Source: Flammeovirga agarivorans (GTDB lineage Bacteria > Bacteroidota > Bacteroidia > Cytophagales > Flammeovirgaceae). Taken from it: a DNA stretch of 64,000 bases. The notes under the pieces were generated by a model. That model had not been told where the DNA came from and did not search any database. It saw only the letters and a program-made list of their open reading frames with translations. This document shows positions 62,194 to 64,000 of this stretch, in pieces. Numbering within the stretch: the first letter of the stretch is position 1; each line of letters opens with the position of its first letter. The stretch is from contig NZ_JABAIL010000003.1 in assembly GCF_012641475.1 (NCBI RefSeq), positions 434,001-498,000 on the forward strand, given 5' to 3'. The position numbers and the translations under genes were made by a program.

Positions 62194-64000
62194 ATGAAAA
62201 GAATTTTTACCGTTATAATAACATGTTTACTTTGCCATTTAGCTATGGGGCAAAGCGTGAAAATAGGAGAGCAAGACTATGCCTCTATTAACGCTGCTAT
62301 AACAGCGGCTAACGAAAATGATGTTATTGAGATTCGCGGACAACACAATCTTACTGCAGTAGTTGCTTTAAATAAAACAGTAACATTGCAAGGAGAAGAT
62401 CCAACAACTGATATTATTAGTAATAATGGTTCAACTAGAGTAATTAATATTACTGCTGCCAACACTATTATTAAGAACTTAACAATCCAAGGAGGTACAA
62501 CAAGTAGCTCAACAGGAGGTGGTATCTATGCAAATAATGTATCAGGTATTACGCTGGACAACCTAATTGTCAAAAACAACAAAGCAAAGCAAGGTGGTGG
62601 TCTTGCAATAGGAGGAACTGATGCTACGATTACTAATTGTAAAATTTTAGATAACGAAGCTACTGTTGGAGTAGGCGGTGGCCTATTTGTTATCAATAGA
62701 AATGCTGGTGGAAAAGATATTTCAGTAGATATTGAAAATACGTCTATTTCATCTAACATTGCAAAAACTAATGGTGGAGCTATTGGCTTTGATCATAATG
62801 GAGAAGGTGACTACTATGTAGCAATCAATCTTGTGAACTCGACTTTAAATGAAAATGAAGCGGGTAATGAAGGCGGAGCAATTTTTACTAAATCTATTGC
62901 CCATACTACAAATACATCTACTTCAGTAATTGGTGTTGAATTGTACCATACTACAATTGTTCATAATACATTGGGTTCAGGAAGTAGCGGTTCTCGTTAT
63001 GGTATATATTATTATAAAAATGGAAGTAGTGTGCCATCAGGTAGATTGAATATTTACAATTCAATCATTGCCTTAAATGCTATTTCATCGGGTACTGATG
63101 TGAACTTTGGTAATACAGATACAGAAAACTTGTACAACTCTATTTTAGGTAGAGTAGCCAACGAAAGTGGTAACATTACAAATTCTGATAACTATGAAAC
63201 AGCAATAACTAATGCAGAACTTCTTTTATCAGCATCGCTAGAAACAAAAGAAGGTTCAACCAATGAAACTTACACTTTTACAGGATCTAGTATTGCTAAA
63301 GATTACTTCAAGGCAACAGCGAAAGATTTAGTAACAGAAGATGCGTTAGGTCAAACAAGAGATGCATTACCAGATGCGGGTGCTTTTGAATTTGTTCCTG
63401 CACCTTTTGATCCGGTCAATACCGTATTCAATACAACGACATCAACACAATATTATACGCTTCAAGAAGCGATTGATGATGCATCTGCGGAAGATGTAAT
63501 TACTATCAATGGTACGCATAAAGAACAAATTATAATCACAAAATCGTTGACTCTTCAAGGCGATGATGCTTCGGAAGATATTCTAGAAGGTTTAGCCAAT
63601 CAGGTGATTAATAATGGTTCAGTGATCCAAGTTTCAGGTGGTGATATAGACGTTAATTTTAACCATTTCACTGTAACAGGTGGAGACGCAGCCGGAAACG
63701 GTGGTGGAATAAATATTTTAGACGTTACAGGTCTAGTTTCTTTTGCTGATATGACGATAAGTGGTAACACAACATCAACAGGTCATGGTGGCGGTATTTC
63801 AGCTGTTGGTAGTGATGTAGAGATTGTAAATACGACAATTGAAAACAATACAACACAAGCTACAACCGAAAGATTTGGTGGTGGTCTTTTTATAGCGCCA
63901 GGTTTAAGCTTAGCAGAAGGAGCCACTGTAACAGTAAAGAAAACGACATTTAATAATAATACAACAGCAAAATCAGGTGGAGCTATTGGTATTGAAGGAA
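62194..64000 (+). CDS. Large secreted right-handed beta-helix protein (3' end outside window)
   Basis: The frame is open from ATG 62194 to the end, 602 codons. The signal peptide ends LAMGQ. The rest has the parallel beta-helix look of pectate-lyase-like and chondroitinase-like proteins, with turns such as GGGIYANN, GGGLAIGG, NGGAIGFDHNG and GGAIFTKS, and NxT/NNT-rich strands. Two units are seen: the first closes with ALGQTRDALPDAGAFEF near residue 390-405, a common end of this repeat class, and the second restarts with YYTLQEAIDDASAEDVI, mirroring YASINAAITAANENDVI at the start. It could be an adhesin or a lyase-type glycan-active protein; a catalytic site is not recognised. Confidence 0.7.
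   Translation, partial: MKRIFTVIITCLLCHLAMGQSVKIGEQDYASINAAITAANENDVIEIRGQHNLTAVVALNKTVTLQGEDPTTDIISNNGSTRVINITAANTIIKNLTIQGGTTSSSTGGGIYANNVSGITLDNLIVKNNKAKQGGGLAIGGTDATITNCKILDNEATVGVGGGLFVINRNAGGKDISVDIENTSISSNIAKTNGGAIGFDHNGEGDYYVAINLVNSTLNENEAGNEGGAIFTKSIAHTTNTSTSVIGVELYHTTIVHNTLGSGSSGSRYGIYYYKNGSSVPSGRLNIYNSIIALNAISSGTDVNFGNTDTENLYNSILGRVANESGNITNSDNYETAITNAELLLSASLETKEGSTNETYTFTGSSIAKDYFKATAKDLVTEDALGQTRDALPDAGAFEFVPAPFDPVNTVFNTTTSTQYYTLQEAIDDASAEDVITINGTHKEQIIITKSLTLQGDDASEDILEGLANQVINNGSVIQVSGGDIDVNFNHFTVTGGDAAGNGGGINILDVTGLVSFADMTISGNTTSTGHGGGISAVGSDVEIVNTTIENNTTQATTERFGGGLFIAPGLSLAEGATVTVKKTTFNNNTTAKSGGAIGIEG

Overview
The window looks like a chromosomal segment of a marine, polysaccharide-degrading Bacteroidota of the Flammeovirga/Cytophagales kind. 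This is inferred from AT-rich DNA, a SusC/SusD pair, a hybrid two-component system (HTCS), type IX secretion (T9SS) C-terminal domains, many formylglycine sulfatases, few clear Shine-Dalgarno sites and TAnnTTTG-type promoters. No rRNA, tRNA, CRISPR array or transposase gene was seen.

Layout. (1) 1-8.6 kb: the tail of a PCMD-domain protein, a stretch with several terminators and a possible 31-aa membrane peptide, a methyltransferase, a HAD-family lipoprotein, GNAT acetyltransferases and a secreted GH2 enzyme. (2) 8.6-19.3 kb: first sulfatase block, with an S1 sulfatase, an esterase, a GNAT, a 1072-aa solenoid/TIM-barrel protein, and a three-gene operon (unknown secreted protein, carbohydrate-binding-like protein, lipoprotein sulfatase). 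(3) 19.4-27.5 kb: DUF427, a propeller-like lipoprotein, a 1436-aa secreted caspase-like protein and two unknowns. (4) 27.5-33.5 kb: a cassette-like array in which small unrelated ORFs (lipoproteins, membrane proteins, a TPR protein) are separated by a composite palindromic repeat, with C-terminal gene scraps next to the repeats. (5) 33.5-38.3 kb: an amine oxidase, a 58-aa basic protein, an AraC/cytochrome/NmrA/DUF1772 cluster and a lipoprotein. (6) 38.3-64 kb: a large sulfated-polysaccharide utilisation locus. It holds a diverged second copy of the three-gene operon, a phosphoesterase-LamG protein, a divergent sulfatase, an HTCS sensor, and an operon of two NWEGDW putative glycosidases, SusC, SusD and a sulfatase. 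A large beta-helix protein then runs off the end.

How it fits together. The HTCS probably senses an oligosaccharide and drives the PUL promoters. Secreted solenoid/barrel enzymes and sulfatases would cut and desulfate a sulfated glycan at the surface, SusC/SusD would import the products, and periplasmic or lipid-anchored sulfatases and GH2 would finish degradation. The substrate cannot be named from sequence alone.

Two features stand out. One is the family of three proteins sharing NWEGDW and GE(F/Y)G motifs, which has the look of an undescribed clan GH-A-like glycosidase family. The other is the repeat-separated cassette array, which resembles a polymorphic-toxin/immunity or integron-like gene store but carries a MITE-like repeat rather than canonical attC sites.
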